A stretch of 64,000 nt of DNA from the NCBI GenBank assembly GCA_023386885.1, contig JAEWIX010000048.1:62001-126000 (forward strand), in the 5' to 3' direction. Shown in pieces: positions 8,719 to 18,097 of the stretch. The position numbers and the translations under genes were made by a program. Source of the stretch: Pseudomonadota bacterium (lineage in GTDB: Bacteria; Pseudomonadota; Alphaproteobacteria; Rhizobiales; Xanthobacteraceae). How positions within the stretch are numbered: the stretch's first letter is position 1; each line of letters opens with the position of its first letter. The notes beneath the pieces are model-generated. The model saw only the letters and a list, made by a program, of their open reading frames with translations. It made no database searches and was not told the origin of the DNA.

Positions 8719-8756
8719 ATCGAGAGTATGGTCGAGTTATCTGCCAGGAGGCGGCT

Positions 8757-9749
8757 GTGGTGGACGTAACGTGGGGAGGCGCGCGGGTGGGCGCTCAGGA
8801 TGCGACGGAGCGCGCCAAAGCGCTCAACAAGCTGCGGCTCGGCGACGTGATCTTCCACGCCATCACCCGCAGCGCGGCGATCCTGGTGCTGCTGCTGCTC
8901 GGCGGTGTGATGATCGCGCTGGTGATGGGTTCGCTCCCGGCGCTAACGACTTTCGGTTTCGATTTCGTCACCACGCAAAGCTGGAATCCGGTCACCGAGA
9001 AATTCGGCGCGCTGGCGCCGATCTACGGCACGCTGGTCACCTCGTTCATCGCGATGCTGATCGCGGTGCCGTTCGGTCTTCTGATCGCGATGTTCCTCAC
9101 CGAACTGTGCCCGATGTGGCTACGCCGCCCGATCGGCATCGCCATCGAGCTTCTGGCCGGCATCCCCAGCATCATCTACGGCATCTGGGGCCTGTTCGTG
9201 CTGGCGCCGTTCCTGCAGCAATACGTGCAGCCGGCGCTGATCTCGACCTTCGGCAACGTGCCGGTGCTCTCCAGCCTGTTTGCGGGCCCGCCTTACGGCA
9301 TCGGCGTGCTGACCGCGAGCCTGATCCTCGCCATTATGGTGCTGCCGTTCGTCACCTCGATCTCGCGCGATGTGTTCGACGCGGTGCCGCCGGTGCTGAA
9401 GGAGGCCGCCTACGGGCTCGGCTGCTCGACCTGGGAAGTGATGCGCTACGTGGTGCTGCCCTACACCCGCGTCGGCGTCATCGGCGGCGTCATGCTCGGG
9501 CTCGGTCGCGCGCTCGGCGAGACCATGGCGGTGACGTTCGTGATCGGCAACGCGCACAAGATATCGAGTTCGCTGCTGGCGCCCGGCACCACCATCTCGG
9601 CGACCATCGCCAATGAATTCACCGAAGCCGTCGGCGATCTCTACACCTCGTCGCTGATCGCGCTCGGCCTCATCCTGTTCGTGATCACCTTCATCGTGCT
9701 GGCGATCGCGCGCTACATGCTGCTTCGTATCGAGAAGAGGGTCGGCTGA
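8757..9749 (+). CDS. pstC: Phosphate ABC transporter permease PstC
   Basis: A 330-residue inner-membrane permease with six hydrophobic segments. The cytoplasmic loop '[26 protein letters not shown]' is the EAA motif that contacts PstB, and '[18 protein letters not shown]' is typical of the family. I chose GTG 8757 because AGGAGG lies 5 nt upstream (8746-8751). In-frame residues further up come from the repeat at 8594-8718. The stop overlaps the pstA start (TGATG). Confidence 0.94.
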   Translation: MVDVTWGGARVGAQDATERAKALNKLRLGDVIFHAITRSAAILVLLLLGGVMIALVMGSLPALTTFGFDFVTTQSWNPVTEKFGALAPIYGTLVTSFIAMLIAVPFGLLIAMFLTELCPMWLRRPIGIAIELLAGIPSIIYGIWGLFVLAPFLQQYVQPALISTFGNVPVLSSLFAGPPYGIGVLTASLILAIMVLPFVTSISRDVFDAVPPVLKEAAYGLGCSTWEVMRYVVLPYTRVGVIGGVMLGLGRALGETMAVTFVIGNAHKISSSLLAPGTTISATIANEFTEAVGDLYTSSLIALGLILFVITFIVLAIARYMLLRIEKRVG

Positions 9750-10594
9750 TGGACCTCGCGATCTACAATTCGCGCCGCCGCCGCAACGTGTTTGCGACCG
9801 CCGCCTCCTACACCGCGACCGGCATCGGCCTCGCCGGGCTGGCGCTGATTCTCGGCGTGCTGTTCTGGGAAGGCTTCAGCGGCCTGTCGCTGGCGGTGTT
9901 CACCGAAATGACGCCGCCGCCGGGTTCGGCGGGCGGTCTGTTCAACGCCATTGTCGGCAGCATTCTGATGACGGTGATCGCCATCGCCATCGGCACGCCG
10001 GTCGGCATGCTGGCCGGCACCTACATGGCTGAGTACGGCCGCCACGAGAAGATCTCCAGCGTGGTGCGCTTCATCAACGACATCCTGCTCAGCGCGCCGT
10101 CGATCGTCATCGGCCTGTTCATCTACGAGGTGATGGTGGTGCCGATGGGTCACTTCTCCGGCATCGCCGGCGCGGTGGCGCTGTCGGTGATCGTGATCCC
10201 GGTGGTGGTGCGCACCACCGAGGACATGCTGATGCTGGTGCCGAACACCTTGCGCGAGGCGGCGGCCTCCATCGGCCTGCCGCGCTCGCTGATGATCCGC
10301 CACATCGCCTACCGCGCGGCGCGCTCCGGCATCATCACCGGCATTCTGCTGGCGGTGGCGCGCATCAGCGGCGAAACCGCGCCGCTGCTGTTCACCGCGC
10401 TCAACAACCAGTTCTACAGCCACAACCTCAACGCCCCGATGTCGAGCCTGCCGGTCGTCATCTTCCAGTTCGCGCTCAGCCCCTATGAGGACTGGCAGAA
10501 GCTGGCATGGACCGGCGCGCTGATCATCACCATTTCAGTGCTCGCCCTGAGCATCGTCGCCCGCGCCCTTACCGGAACAAGGAAAGCATCATGA
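9749..10594 (+). CDS. pstA: Phosphate ABC transporter permease PstA
   Basis: A 281-residue second permease of the Pst complex with six hydrophobic segments. The EAA loop is '[26 protein letters not shown]' and the family segment is '[17 protein letters not shown]'. The ATG overlaps the pstC stop by one base and the 3' end overlaps pstB by 4 bp (ATGA), so translation is coupled. It forms the membrane channel with PstC. Confidence 0.95.
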   Translation: MDLAIYNSRRRRNVFATAASYTATGIGLAGLALILGVLFWEGFSGLSLAVFTEMTPPPGSAGGLFNAIVGSILMTVIAIAIGTPVGMLAGTYMAEYGRHEKISSVVRFINDILLSAPSIVIGLFIYEVMVVPMGHFSGIAGAVALSVIVIPVVVRTTEDMLMLVPNTLREAAASIGLPRSLMIRHIAYRAARSGIITGILLAVARISGETAPLLFTALNNQFYSHNLNAPMSSLPVVIFQFALSPYEDWQKLAWTGALIITISVLALSIVARALTGTRKAS

Positions 10595-11409
10595 GTATCG
10601 CCACCGCGATCCCGACCGCCGTCGCCGGTCATCCGCCGGTCGACCCAAGCGCGCTGCGCGACAAGGTCGCGATCCGCAACCTGGAGTTCTTCTACGGCCA
10701 GTCGAAGGCGCTGAAGGGCATCACGCTGCCGCTGTACGAGAACAAGGTGACGGCGTTCATCGGTCCGTCCGGCTGCGGCAAGTCCACGCTGCTGCGCGTG
10801 CTGAACCGGATGTACGATCTCTATCCGAACCAACATGCCGAAGGGCAGGTGCAGTTTGACGGCATCAACATCGTCGAGCCGGGCCTCGATCTCAATCTGC
10901 TGCGCGCGCGCATCGGCATGGTGTTCCAGAAGCCGACGCCGTTCCCGATGTCGATCTACGAGAACATCGCGTTTGGCATTCGTCTCTATGAGAAGCTGTC
11001 GAAGCGCGACCTCGACCAGCGCGTCGAGCAATCGCTGCGCCGCGCCGCGCTGTGGGACGAGGTGAAGGACAAGCTCAACGCCAACGGACTCAGCCTGTCG
11101 GGTGGTCAGCAGCAGCGCCTGTGCATCGCACGCACCGTGGCGGTGCGGCCCGAGGTGATCCTGTTCGACGAACCGTGCTCGGCGCTCGATCCGATCTCGA
11201 CCGCGAAGATCGAGGAACTGATCGACGAACTGAAGGAAGACTACACCATCGTCATCGTCACCCATAACATGCAGCAGGCGGCGCGCGTCTCCGATTATAC
11301 CGCGTTCATGTATCTCGGCGAGTTGATCGAGTTCGGCCCGACCGACAAGATCTTCACCTCGCCGACCGACCGCCGCACGCAGGACTACATCACCGGACGC
11401 TTCGGCTGA
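10591..11409 (+). CDS. pstB: Phosphate ABC transporter ATP-binding protein PstB
   Basis: A 272-residue ABC ATPase. Walker A is GPSGCGKST, the signature is [16 protein letters not shown], Walker B is [13 protein letters not shown], the switch His is in [13 protein letters not shown], and the C-terminal '[17 protein letters not shown]...TGRFG' is diagnostic of PstB. The ATG lies in an ATGA overlap with the pstA stop. It powers phosphate import and, with PhoU, relays phosphate status to PhoR. Confidence 0.97.
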   Translation: MSIATAIPTAVAGHPPVDPSALRDKVAIRNLEFFYGQSKALKGITLPLYENKVTAFIGPSGCGKSTLLRVLNRMYDLYPNQHAEGQVQFDGINIVEPGLDLNLLRARIGMVFQKPTPFPMSIYENIAFGIRLYEKLSKRDLDQRVEQSLRRAALWDEVKDKLNANGLSLSGGQQQRLCIARTVAVRPEVILFDEPCSALDPISTAKIEELIDELKEDYTIVIVTHNMQQAARVSDYTAFMYLGELIEFGPTDKIFTSPTDRRTQDYITGRFG

Positions 11410-11444
11410 TTGCCGAACAACGCGACATCTCGCGGAGAACGAAA

Positions 11445-12158
11445 ATGGCTTTTGAACATACCGCCAAGGCTTTCGACGGCGACTTGCAGGAACTGACCCG
11501 GCTGGTCGCGGAGATGGGCGGCCTCGCCGAACGGCAGATCGTCGAGTCGGTCGATGCGCTGGTGCGCCGCGACGTCTCGACCGCGAGCCGCGTGGTCGCT
11601 TCCGACGGCGAAATCGACAAGCTGCAGCGCGATCTCGAATCGCATGCGGTGCTGACCATCGCGCGGCGCCAGCCGATGGCCGTGGACCTGCGCCAGATCG
11701 TCGGCGCGATGCGTACCGCCACCGACCTGGAGCGGATCGGCGACCTCGCCAAGAACAACGCCAAGCGCGTGATGCAGCTCGACAGCGATTTCAACCCGCT
11801 GCAGCTGATCCGCGGCCTCGAGCACATGACCGATCTGGTGGCGACCCAACTCAAGTCGGTGCTGGACGCCTATGCCGCGCACGACGTGCCGGCGGCGATG
11901 GCGGTGTGGAAGGGCGACGAGGAGGTCGACGCGATCTGTACCTCGCTGTTCCGCGAACTCCTCACCTATATGCTGGAGGACCCGCGCAATATCAGCTTCT
12001 GTATCCACCTGATGTTCTGTGCCAAGAATATCGAGCGGATCGGCGACCACGCCACGAATATAGCCGAAACCGTGGTTTACATGGTGGAAGGCCAGCCGAT
12101 CACCGACAAGCGGCCGAAGGCGGACCAGACCACGTTCGCCGCCGCCGTCAACAAGTAA
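11445..12158 (+). CDS. phoU: Phosphate signalling regulator PhoU
   Basis: A 237-residue all-helical protein with two tandem PhoU repeats. Each carries the metal-binding E/D-xxx-D signature: 'TATDLERIGDLAKNNAKRV' in the first half and 'CAKNIERIGDHATNIAETV' in the second. It is 35 bp after pstB in the same operon. It links PstSCAB activity to PhoR so that PhoB stays inactive when phosphate is plentiful. Confidence 0.96.
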   Translation: MAFEHTAKAFDGDLQELTRLVAEMGGLAERQIVESVDALVRRDVSTASRVVASDGEIDKLQRDLESHAVLTIARRQPMAVDLRQIVGAMRTATDLERIGDLAKNNAKRVMQLDSDFNPLQLIRGLEHMTDLVATQLKSVLDAYAAHDVPAAMAVWKGDEEVDAICTSLFRELLTYMLEDPRNISFCIHLMFCAKNIERIGDHATNIAETVVYMVEGQPITDKRPKADQTTFAAAVNK

Positions 12159-12171
12159 TGGAACGATACTG

Positions 12172-12873
12172 ATGAAGGCTCGCATTCTGGTCGTGGAAGA
12201 CGAGGAGGCGCTGACGACGTTGCTGCGCTACAACCTCGAGGCCCAGGACTACGAGGTCGAAACCGTGGCGCGCGGCGACGAGGCCGACACGAGGCTGAAG
12301 GAAAGCATTCCCGATCTGGTGGTGCTGGACTGGATGTTGCCCGGTCTCTCCGGCATCGAACTGTGCCGGCGGCTGCGGGCGCGGCCGGAAACCAAGCAAC
12401 TACCGATCATCATGCTGACGGCGCGCGGCGAGGAGAGCGAGCGCGTGCGCGGGCTCGCCACCGGCGCCGACGACTACATCGTCAAGCCGTTCTCGGTGCC
12501 GGAACTGCTGGCGCGCGTCGGCGCGCTGCTGCGCCGCGCTGCGCCGGAGCGGGTGGCTAGCGTGTTGGCTTACGGCGACATCGAACTGGATCGCGACAAG
12601 CGCCGTGTCGCGCGCTCCGGCCGGCCGATCGATCTCGGCCCGACCGAGTATCGGTTGCTGGAGTTTTTCCTCGAACATCCGGGCCGCGTGTTCAGCCGCG
12701 AGCAACTGCTCAACAGCGTCTGGGGCCGCGACATCTACATCGACGAACGCACCGTCGACGTGCACATCGGCCGCCTGCGCAAGCTGCTCAATCCCGGCGA
12801 AGCCGAAGACCCGATCCGCACCGTCCGCGGCGCCGGCTACGCGCTGGACGACCGCTTTCAGAAGGCGGGGTAG
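12172..12873 (+). CDS. phoB: Phosphate regulon response regulator PhoB
   Basis: A 233-residue OmpR/PhoB-class regulator. The receiver domain has an acidic pocket (VVEDEE), phosphoacceptor Asp near residue 53 (VVLDWMLPGLSG) and conserved Lys near 105 (YIVKPF). The C-terminal winged helix contains 'LGPTEYRLLEFFLEHPGRVFSREQL' and 'YIDERTVDVHIGRLRKLL'. It begins 13 bp after phoU. It should bind the box at 7410-7438 and autoregulate the operon. Confidence 0.96.
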   Translation: MKARILVVEDEEALTTLLRYNLEAQDYEVETVARGDEADTRLKESIPDLVVLDWMLPGLSGIELCRRLRARPETKQLPIIMLTARGEESERVRGLATGADDYIVKPFSVPELLARVGALLRRAAPERVASVLAYGDIELDRDKRRVARSGRPIDLGPTEYRLLEFFLEHPGRVFSREQLLNSVWGRDIYIDERTVDVHIGRLRKLLNPGEAEDPIRTVRGAGYALDDRFQKAG

Positions 12874-12891
12874 GATCGGTAGTATCTTGGT

Positions 12892-12913
12892 CGTCCCCGC
12901 CTTCGCGGGGACG
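12892..12913. terminator. Perfect palindrome between phoB and the acyl-CoA dehydrogenase
   Basis: CGTCCCCGC (12892-12900), loop CTTC, GCGGGGACG (12905-12913): a 9-bp GC stem between convergent genes, ideally placed as a bidirectional terminator for phoB and the minus-strand acyl-CoA dehydrogenase. No strong T-tract follows. It may also be a short member of the dispersed palindrome families. Confidence 0.6.
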
Positions 12914-12940
12914 TCTCACTGATAGAATATTTGTTTTATC

Positions 12941-14080
12941 TTAGTACTGCCGCGCTTCGGCCAGCCGCTCTGCGTGGAAATTGTCATCGCCGAACAATTC
13001 CTGGCATACCCGCGCGCGCTTCATGAACAGGCCGATGTCGAACTGGTCGGTCATGCCCATGCCGCCGTGCATCTGCACGCCTTCCTGCACCGCGCGGGTC
13101 GCGGTGGTGCCGGCGCGGGCTTTCGCCACCGACACCGCGTGGCTCGCCTTGGCGGCGTCCTGATCGAGCGTCTGCAACGCTTTCAACGTCGCGGCGCGGG
13201 TGATCTCGATGTCGATATAGAGCGTCGCGGCGCGGTGTTGCAGCGCCTGGAATTCGCCGATCAATTTGCCGAACTGCTTGCGCTCCTTGAGATAGGTCAC
13301 GGTGCGGTTGAAGACTTCTTCGCTGAGGCCGACCATTTCGGAGGCGACCGCGCCGCGGCCGATGTTCAGCACCGCGTCCAGCAGGTCGCCGCCCTGATCG
13401 ACTTCGCCGAGCACGGCGTCGGCGCTAACTTCGACGTTATCGAAATCGATGCGCGCGGCGTTGTGCGCGTCGACCATCACGGTGCGCTCGACGCTGACGC
13501 CCTTCGCCTTCGGATCGACCAGAAACAAGGTCAGGCCGCCGGGTTCGCCGGCGTTGCCGTCGCTACGCGCCGCAACGATCAGCAAATCCGCGACGTGGCC
13601 GTCAACGACGAGGGCTTTCGCGCCGTTGAGTTTGAAACCGTTGCCGGCACGAACCGCCTGCATCGCGATGTTGTGCGGCCGGTGCTTGGCCCCTTCGTCG
13701 ACGGCGAGCGTTACGATCAGCGAGCCATCGGCGATCTTCGGCAGGTAAGCTGCCTGTTGTTCGGCGTTGCCGCCGCGCGTCAGTGCGGAGACGGCGAGCA
13801 CGGCGGTGGAAAGGAACGGCGACGGCATCAGGTTGCGGCCGATTTCCTCCAGCACGATGCCGGCTTCGACTGCGCCGAGGCCGCTGCCGCCGAAAGCTTC
13901 CGGCACCAGCAGGCCGGCAAAACCCATCTCGGCAAAGCCTTTCCAGAGGTCGCGCGAGAAGCCGGTGGCATCGCGATCGTCGCGCAGTTTGCGCAGGTGC
14001 GCGATCGGGGCTTTCTCGTTGATGAAGCCGCGCGCGCTGTCGCGCAGCATGGATTGTTCTTCGGTGAGGACGAGGGGCAT
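12941..14080 (-). CDS. Acyl-CoA dehydrogenase-like protein without the catalytic-Glu motif (probable partner subunit)
   Basis: A 379-residue acyl-CoA dehydrogenase fold protein: N-terminal helical domain (LTEEQSMLRDSARGFI), middle beta domain, and C-terminal helical domain ending 'MHGGMGMTDQFDIGLFMKRARVCQELFGDD'. The usual C-terminal 'EG(G)T' motif that carries the catalytic Glu is absent. Its upstream neighbour on the same strand has it. In known alpha2-beta2 acyl-CoA dehydrogenases one subunit lacks this residue, so the two probably form one enzyme. The ATG at 14080 is the true start; residues upstream in frame (MAGLVPAIHVF...) are translation of a family A repeat. Confidence 0.87.
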   Translation of the reverse strand: MPLVLTEEQSMLRDSARGFINEKAPIAHLRKLRDDRDATGFSRDLWKGFAEMGFAGLLVPEAFGGSGLGAVEAGIVLEEIGRNLMPSPFLSTAVLAVSALTRGGNAEQQAAYLPKIADGSLIVTLAVDEGAKHRPHNIAMQAVRAGNGFKLNGAKALVVDGHVADLLIVAARSDGNAGEPGGLTLFLVDPKAKGVSVERTVMVDAHNAARIDFDNVEVSADAVLGEVDQGGDLLDAVLNIGRGAVASEMVGLSEEVFNRTVTYLKERKQFGKLIGEFQALQHRAATLYIDIEITRAATLKALQTLDQDAAKASHAVSVAKARAGTTATRAVQEGVQMHGGMGMTDQFDIGLFMKRARVCQELFGDDNFHAERLAEARQY

Positions 14081-14130
14081 GGGAATTCCAACTGCAATGA
14101 ATCTGTGTTGTGCGAATGTGAAGAGAGGCT

Positions 14131-14219
14131 CGTCATGCCCGGCTTTATGCCGGGTATCCACGTCTTGATGCTTAACGGCAGCGAAGACGTGGATGGCCGG
14201 GACGAGCCCGGCCATGACG
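14131..14219. repeat. Family A intergenic palindromic repeat, copy 2
   Basis: An 89-bp imperfect palindrome: CGTCATGCCCGGC...GCCGGGTATCCACGTCTT, a short variable centre, then GACGTGGATGGCCGGG...CCCGGCCATGACG. It sits between the two acyl-CoA dehydrogenase genes and is the source of a spurious in-frame extension of the downstream one. Confidence 0.9.
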
Positions 14220-14231
14220 GAGAGGGCTACG

Positions 14232-15416
14232 CTACGCCCCCGGCAAATCGAGGATGCGCTTGGCGACGATGCCGAGCATCACCTCACTGGTGCCGCCCTC
14301 GATGGAGTTGGCCTTGGTGCGCAGCCATGCACGCGGACGCGCGCCTTCCTTGGAGCGCGGGCTTTCCCATTCCAGCGCGTCGATACCGCCGGCGGACATC
14401 AGGATTTCGTAGCGCCGCTTGTTGAGTTCGGTGCCGTAATACTTCATCGCGGACGAAAACGCCGGATGGCCCTGTCCCGCCTTGGCGAGATCGATCGCGC
14501 GTTCGGCGGCGCAGGCGAGCGCCGCCTCGTCCACCTCGAACGCGGCGATCTGGCCGCGCAGGATCGGATCGTCGAGCTTGCCTTGCGCGTCGGCGCCGAT
14601 CGAATCCGCCGCGATCTGGCCGAGCGGACGGCCGACGCTGCGGTCGCCGAGGCCGGAGATCATCGCGCGCTCGTGCTGCAACAGATATTTCGCGACATCC
14701 CAGCCGCGATTGACGGTGCCGACCACATGCGACTTCGGCACGCGCACGCCGTCGAAGAAGGTTTCGCAGAACGGCGACTTGCCGGAGATCAACAGGATCG
14801 GCTTGGTCGAGACGCCTTTCGAGGCCATGTCGAACAGGATGAAGCTGATGCCGTCATGCTTCTTCGCGGTTGGATCGGTGCGGACCAGGCAGAAGATCCA
14901 GTCGGCGTAGTTGGCGTAGGAGGTCCAGATCTTCTGGCCGGTGATGACGTAATCGTCGCCGTCGCTCTCGGCGCGGGTTTGCAGCGAGGCGAGGTCGGAG
15001 CCGGCGTTGGGTTCGGAGTAGCCCTGGCACCAGCGGATCAGACCGGCGGAAATCTTCGGCAGGTGCTCGGCCTTCTGTTCGTCGCTGCCGTATTTCAAGA
15101 GTGCCGGCCCGAGCATCCAGATGCCGAAGCTCGACAGCGGCGGCCGCGCGCCGATCGCCGCCATTTCCTCGCGCAGCACCTTGGCCTCGGCGCCGTCGAG
15201 ACCGCCGCCGCCGTATTGCTTCGGCCAGTCCGGGACGGTCCAGCCCTTGTCGCGCATCCGCTCGAACCACACCTTCTGCGCTTCGGAGGCGAACTTGGTG
15301 TTGCGGCCGCCCCAGAACACGTCGTCGTCATTGGCGACCGGCTTGCGCATCTCCGGCGGGCAATTGGCCTCTAACCAGGCGCGGGTGTCGCGGCGGAATT
15401 GATCGAGATCGGGCAT
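14232..15416 (-). CDS. Acyl-CoA dehydrogenase, catalytic subunit
   Basis: A 394-residue acyl-CoA dehydrogenase starting MPDLDQFRRDTRAWLEANCP. FAD/substrate-domain signatures are 'RWCQGYSEPNAGSDLASLQT' and 'ITGQKIWTSYANYADWIFCLVRT'. The C-terminal 'TKANSIEGGTSEVMLGIVAKRIL' contains the catalytic Glu motif (Glu near residue 373). The ATG at 15416 has AGGAAC upstream. It is the first gene of a two-gene unit with the Glu-less homologue. It is expected to introduce an alpha-beta double bond into an acyl-CoA during catabolism; the chain type is not evident. Confidence 0.9.
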   Translation of the reverse strand: MPDLDQFRRDTRAWLEANCPPEMRKPVANDDDVFWGGRNTKFASEAQKVWFERMRDKGWTVPDWPKQYGGGGLDGAEAKVLREEMAAIGARPPLSSFGIWMLGPALLKYGSDEQKAEHLPKISAGLIRWCQGYSEPNAGSDLASLQTRAESDGDDYVITGQKIWTSYANYADWIFCLVRTDPTAKKHDGISFILFDMASKGVSTKPILLISGKSPFCETFFDGVRVPKSHVVGTVNRGWDVAKYLLQHERAMISGLGDRSVGRPLGQIAADSIGADAQGKLDDPILRGQIAAFEVDEAALACAAERAIDLAKAGQGHPAFSSAMKYYGTELNKRRYEILMSAGGIDALEWESPRSKEGARPRAWLRTKANSIEGGTSEVMLGIVAKRILDLPGA

Positions 15417-15565
15417 CGAAAGGGTTCCTGTTGGAATTTCGCGCAATGGAATGGCCTTGCGCGCGTCGGCAGAACCTTAACTGTCACTTCCGGAATAGCA
15501 ATATCCCGGCGCGGGTTCGGTGGGCTGTGATAGCGTGCGGCATCCTGACCATCCGAGAGAACGCC

Positions 15566-16114
15566 ATGCGCCTGAAACTGCTGTCGCCGGACGAGATGAG
15601 CGACGATCAACGCCAGACTTATGATGAGTCCATCGCCAGCAAGCGCGGCAGTCCGCCGCCGCCGATGATGGCCTGGCTCAACAGCCCGGAGATGGCGCGG
15701 CACGCGACGCGGCTCGGCGCGATGCTGCGTTACGACACGCAGTTTCCGGCGAAGCTGTCGGAGATCGCCATTCTGGTGACGGCGCGGCACTGGACCGCGC
15801 ATTACGAGTGGTATGCGCACAAGCGGCTGGCGCTGGCCGGCGGTATGGACCCCGCGATCATCGAGGATATCCGCTGCCGTCGCACGCCGAAGTTCGACGA
15901 CCCGCAGGCGCAGATGATCTACGACGTGGCGAAGTCGCTGCATGAGGGCAAGGGCATCGCAAAGCCGCTTTACGACGAAGCGGTGAAGCTGATCGGCGAA
16001 CGCGGCGTGGTCGAGATCATCGGGCTGTGCGGTTACTACACGCTGGTGTCGATGACGCTGAATGCGTTTCAGTTCGACCTGCCGCCGGGCGAGACGTCCG
16101 AACTGGAGGAGTGA
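15566..16114 (+). CDS. Carboxymuconolactone decarboxylase-like (AhpD-fold) protein
   Basis: A 182-residue helical protein. The core 'LSEIAILVTARHWTAHYEWYAHKRLALAGG' and 'GVVEIIGLCGYYTLVSMTLNAF' are typical of the carboxymuconolactone decarboxylase family. The CxxC pair of peroxidatic AhpD members is absent (H-rich 'TAHYEWYAH' in its place), so alkylhydroperoxidase activity is unlikely. The ATG at 15566 is chosen on family start and spacing. It is followed 4 bp later by a VOC protein and lies divergent from the acyl-CoA dehydrogenase pair, suggesting a shared catabolic context. Confidence 0.85.
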   Translation: MRLKLLSPDEMSDDQRQTYDESIASKRGSPPPPMMAWLNSPEMARHATRLGAMLRYDTQFPAKLSEIAILVTARHWTAHYEWYAHKRLALAGGMDPAIIEDIRCRRTPKFDDPQAQMIYDVAKSLHEGKGIAKPLYDEAVKLIGERGVVEIIGLCGYYTLVSMTLNAFQFDLPPGETSELEE

Positions 16115-16118
16115 GGCG

Positions 16119-16631
16119 ATGACATTGACCCCGATGGAAAAATCCGCGCGTCCCATCGCCGCCGGCACCCGCATCGGTCACGTCCATCTCAAGGTCGCGG
16201 ACCTCACGCGCGCGCTTGGCTTCTATTGCGACGTGCTCGGGTTCGAACTGATGCAGCGCTACGGCGATCAGGCGGCGTTCATCTCGGCGGGCGGTTATCA
16301 TCACCACATCGGGCTGAACACGTGGGAGAGCAAAGGCGGCTCGCCACCCGCGCCCGGCACCACCGGCCTGTTTCACACCGCGATTCTCTACCCCACGCGC
16401 GCGGCGCTGGCGGATGCGTTGCATCGCGTCTTGAGCGCCGGCATCGAACTCGACGGCGCCAGCGATCACGGCGTCAGCGAGGCGCTGTATCTGCGTGATC
16501 CCGATCAGAACGGCGTCGAACTCTACTGGGATCGCCCCGAGGATGCGTGGCCGCGCGATGCCGACGGGACGCTGGCAATGTTCACGCGACGGCTTGACGT
16601 TGAGGGTCTGCTGCGCGTCCGCGAACCATGA
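16119..16631 (+). CDS. VOC-family (glyoxalase/extradiol dioxygenase-like) protein
   Basis: A 170-residue protein with paired beta-alpha-beta modules. 'RIGHVHLKVADLTRALGFYCDVLGFEL' carries the first metal His, 'HTAILYPTRAALADALHRV' the second, and 'YLRDPDQNGVELYWDRP' the Glu. This matches CatE/glyoxalase-like single-domain enzymes. GGAGG sits just before the ATG at 16119. It is co-transcribed with the CMD-like protein. The last 50 bp overlap the convergent MFS gene. The substrate is unknown. Confidence 0.85.
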   Translation: MTLTPMEKSARPIAAGTRIGHVHLKVADLTRALGFYCDVLGFELMQRYGDQAAFISAGGYHHHIGLNTWESKGGSPPAPGTTGLFHTAILYPTRAALADALHRVLSAGIELDGASDHGVSEALYLRDPDQNGVELYWDRPEDAWPRDADGTLAMFTRRLDVEGLLRVREP

Positions 16632-17820
16632 TCAGCACGGCGGCGCTCAGTTCCAACGCGATGCACATGATGAACGGCACGGTGTAGCTGCCGGTAAGAT
16701 CGCGCAGCACGCCGATCACGCCGGGGCCGAAGGCGTAGGTCACCTGCGTCACGGCGGTGTTGAGGCTGATCAACACGCCGAATGACGAGGCGGGGAAATC
16801 GCGCTGCACGATCAGCGCCGGCAGCGTGATCAGGTTGCCGACCGAGAAGCCGAACAGCGCGCAGGCAAAATACACAGCAGCGGTGTTGCTGAAATTGATC
16901 AGGATCACCAGCGCGCAGGCCTGGCTCGCGAACGACAGCGCCGAGACGAGGCGCTGATTCAGCCGGTCGATGACGATGGAGAACAGCAGCCGTCCGATCA
17001 TCGCCATCGCCGTCAATAGCGCCACCGCGATGGCGGCGTGCTCGCGCCCGACCACCGGATCGAGAAACGCGATCAGATGGACGATGACGCCGACCTGCGC
17101 GAACAGCACCAGCGCGAACGCGATCGCCAAGGTCAGGAATGCGACATCGCGAAACGCCATGGCGCGAATGCGTGTGCCGGACGGATTGCCGCTGGTGCCG
17201 GCCGCCGCGTGCGGCCGTGCCGGCGGCGTGCCGATGGCGAGCAGGATCAGCGGCACCAGCAGCAGCGCGACCGCGGCTGCCGCCACCATCGCGCCGGAAA
17301 ATTGCCAGTGCGCGACGGCGGCGGTGAGCAGCGGCACGCCAACGATGCCGCCGCAACTCGCGCCGTTCAGCGCCAGGCTGATCGCCATGCCGCGCTTGCG
17401 GTCGAACCACAGGCCGAGCGTGTTGGTGATGGCGCCGAGGCTGGTGCCGGCCCAGCCGCAGGCGAGCAGCGCATAGACCGCGTAGAGTTGCCACAGCTTG
17501 TCGATGTGTCCGAGCAGCGCGGTCGCTGTCGCCATCGCGATCACGCCGGCAATCAGGCAGGCGCGCGCGCCGACTTTTCCGATGGCGTCGCCGACGAACA
17601 CCACCAGCGCCGCTCCGACGAGGTAATAAAGCGTCGTCGCGCTGGAGATCCATGACGTCTGCCAGCCGTGCAGGCGTTGCAGCTCCGGCAGGTAGACGCT
17701 CTGGCCGTAGAAGCCGAGGCCCCAACTGAACGTGGCCATCACGAAACACACCGCGACGATGCGCCAGCCGGGGTAGCGGATCGAGCTTTCGTCGGCGGCA
17801 GAGAGAGTGGAGACGGTCAT
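16582..17820 (-). CDS. MFS transporter
   Basis: A 412-residue transporter with about 12 hydrophobic segments. MFS loop features include 'DAIGKVGARACLIAG' after TM2 and 'LWFDRKRGMAISLALNGASCGGIVG' at TM4-5, the latter reminiscent of the OFA/monocarboxylate porter group. The ATG at 17820 is chosen. Its 3' end overlaps the convergent VOC gene by 50 bp. The neighbouring catabolic genes suggest an organic acid substrate, which is inference. Confidence 0.85.
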   Translation of the reverse strand: MTVSTLSAADESSIRYPGWRIVAVCFVMATFSWGLGFYGQSVYLPELQRLHGWQTSWISSATTLYYLVGAALVVFVGDAIGKVGARACLIAGVIAMATATALLGHIDKLWQLYAVYALLACGWAGTSLGAITNTLGLWFDRKRGMAISLALNGASCGGIVGVPLLTAAVAHWQFSGAMVAAAAVALLLVPLILLAIGTPPARPHAAAGTSGNPSGTRIRAMAFRDVAFLTLAIAFALVLFAQVGVIVHLIAFLDPVVGREHAAIAVALLTAMAMIGRLLFSIVIDRLNQRLVSALSFASQACALVILINFSNTAAVYFACALFGFSVGNLITLPALIVQRDFPASSFGVLISLNTAVTQVTYAFGPGVIGVLRDLTGSYTVPFIMCIALELSAAVLIMVRGRAADPQRQAVA

Positions 17821-17936
17821 GCGGGCCTGTGTTCCATGTCAAAATCAAATCGACGGCAGCACATCATAATGGGACGACTGCTGAAACAATTCGGCGACGG
17901 CCGAAAGATAGAAATCACGGAATGGCTTTGCCTTTC

Positions 17937-18026
17937 CGTCATGGCCGGATTTATTCCGGCCATCCACGTCTTCACGGAGTACCAGCAAGAAAGACGTGGA
18001 TGGCCGGGACGAGCCCGGCCATGACG
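17937..18026. repeat. Family A intergenic palindromic repeat, copy 3
   Basis: A 90-bp imperfect palindrome from CGTCATGGCCGGATTT...CCGGCCATCCACGTCTTC to AGACGTGGATGGCCGGGAC...CCCGGCCATGACG. It occupies the gap between the MFS gene start and the SnoaL-like gene end; apart from it this 277-bp gap shows nothing recognisable. Confidence 0.9.
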
Positions 18027-18097
18027 GACGAGAGGGTGATGTTGGATCGCAACAAAGGGTTCGTTTCCTGCGATGGCATGTCGAGCCAACGCCCTTC

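Noticed and set aside
14081..14215. N-terminal extension 'MAGLVPAIHVF...' of the smaller acyl-CoA dehydrogenase
   Set aside because: These residues are translation of the family A repeat; the family's N-terminus starts at the ATG at 14080.
12974..14425. A 483-codon plus-strand frame opposite the acyl-CoA dehydrogenases
   Set aside because: Antisense shadow that also reads through a family A repeat (its 'GHDG' and 'MPGFMPGIHV' segments).
16523..17848. A 441-codon minus-strand frame overlapping the MFS gene at 16582-17820
   Set aside because: Alternative frame of the transporter; Arg/His-rich translation without hydrophobic segments.
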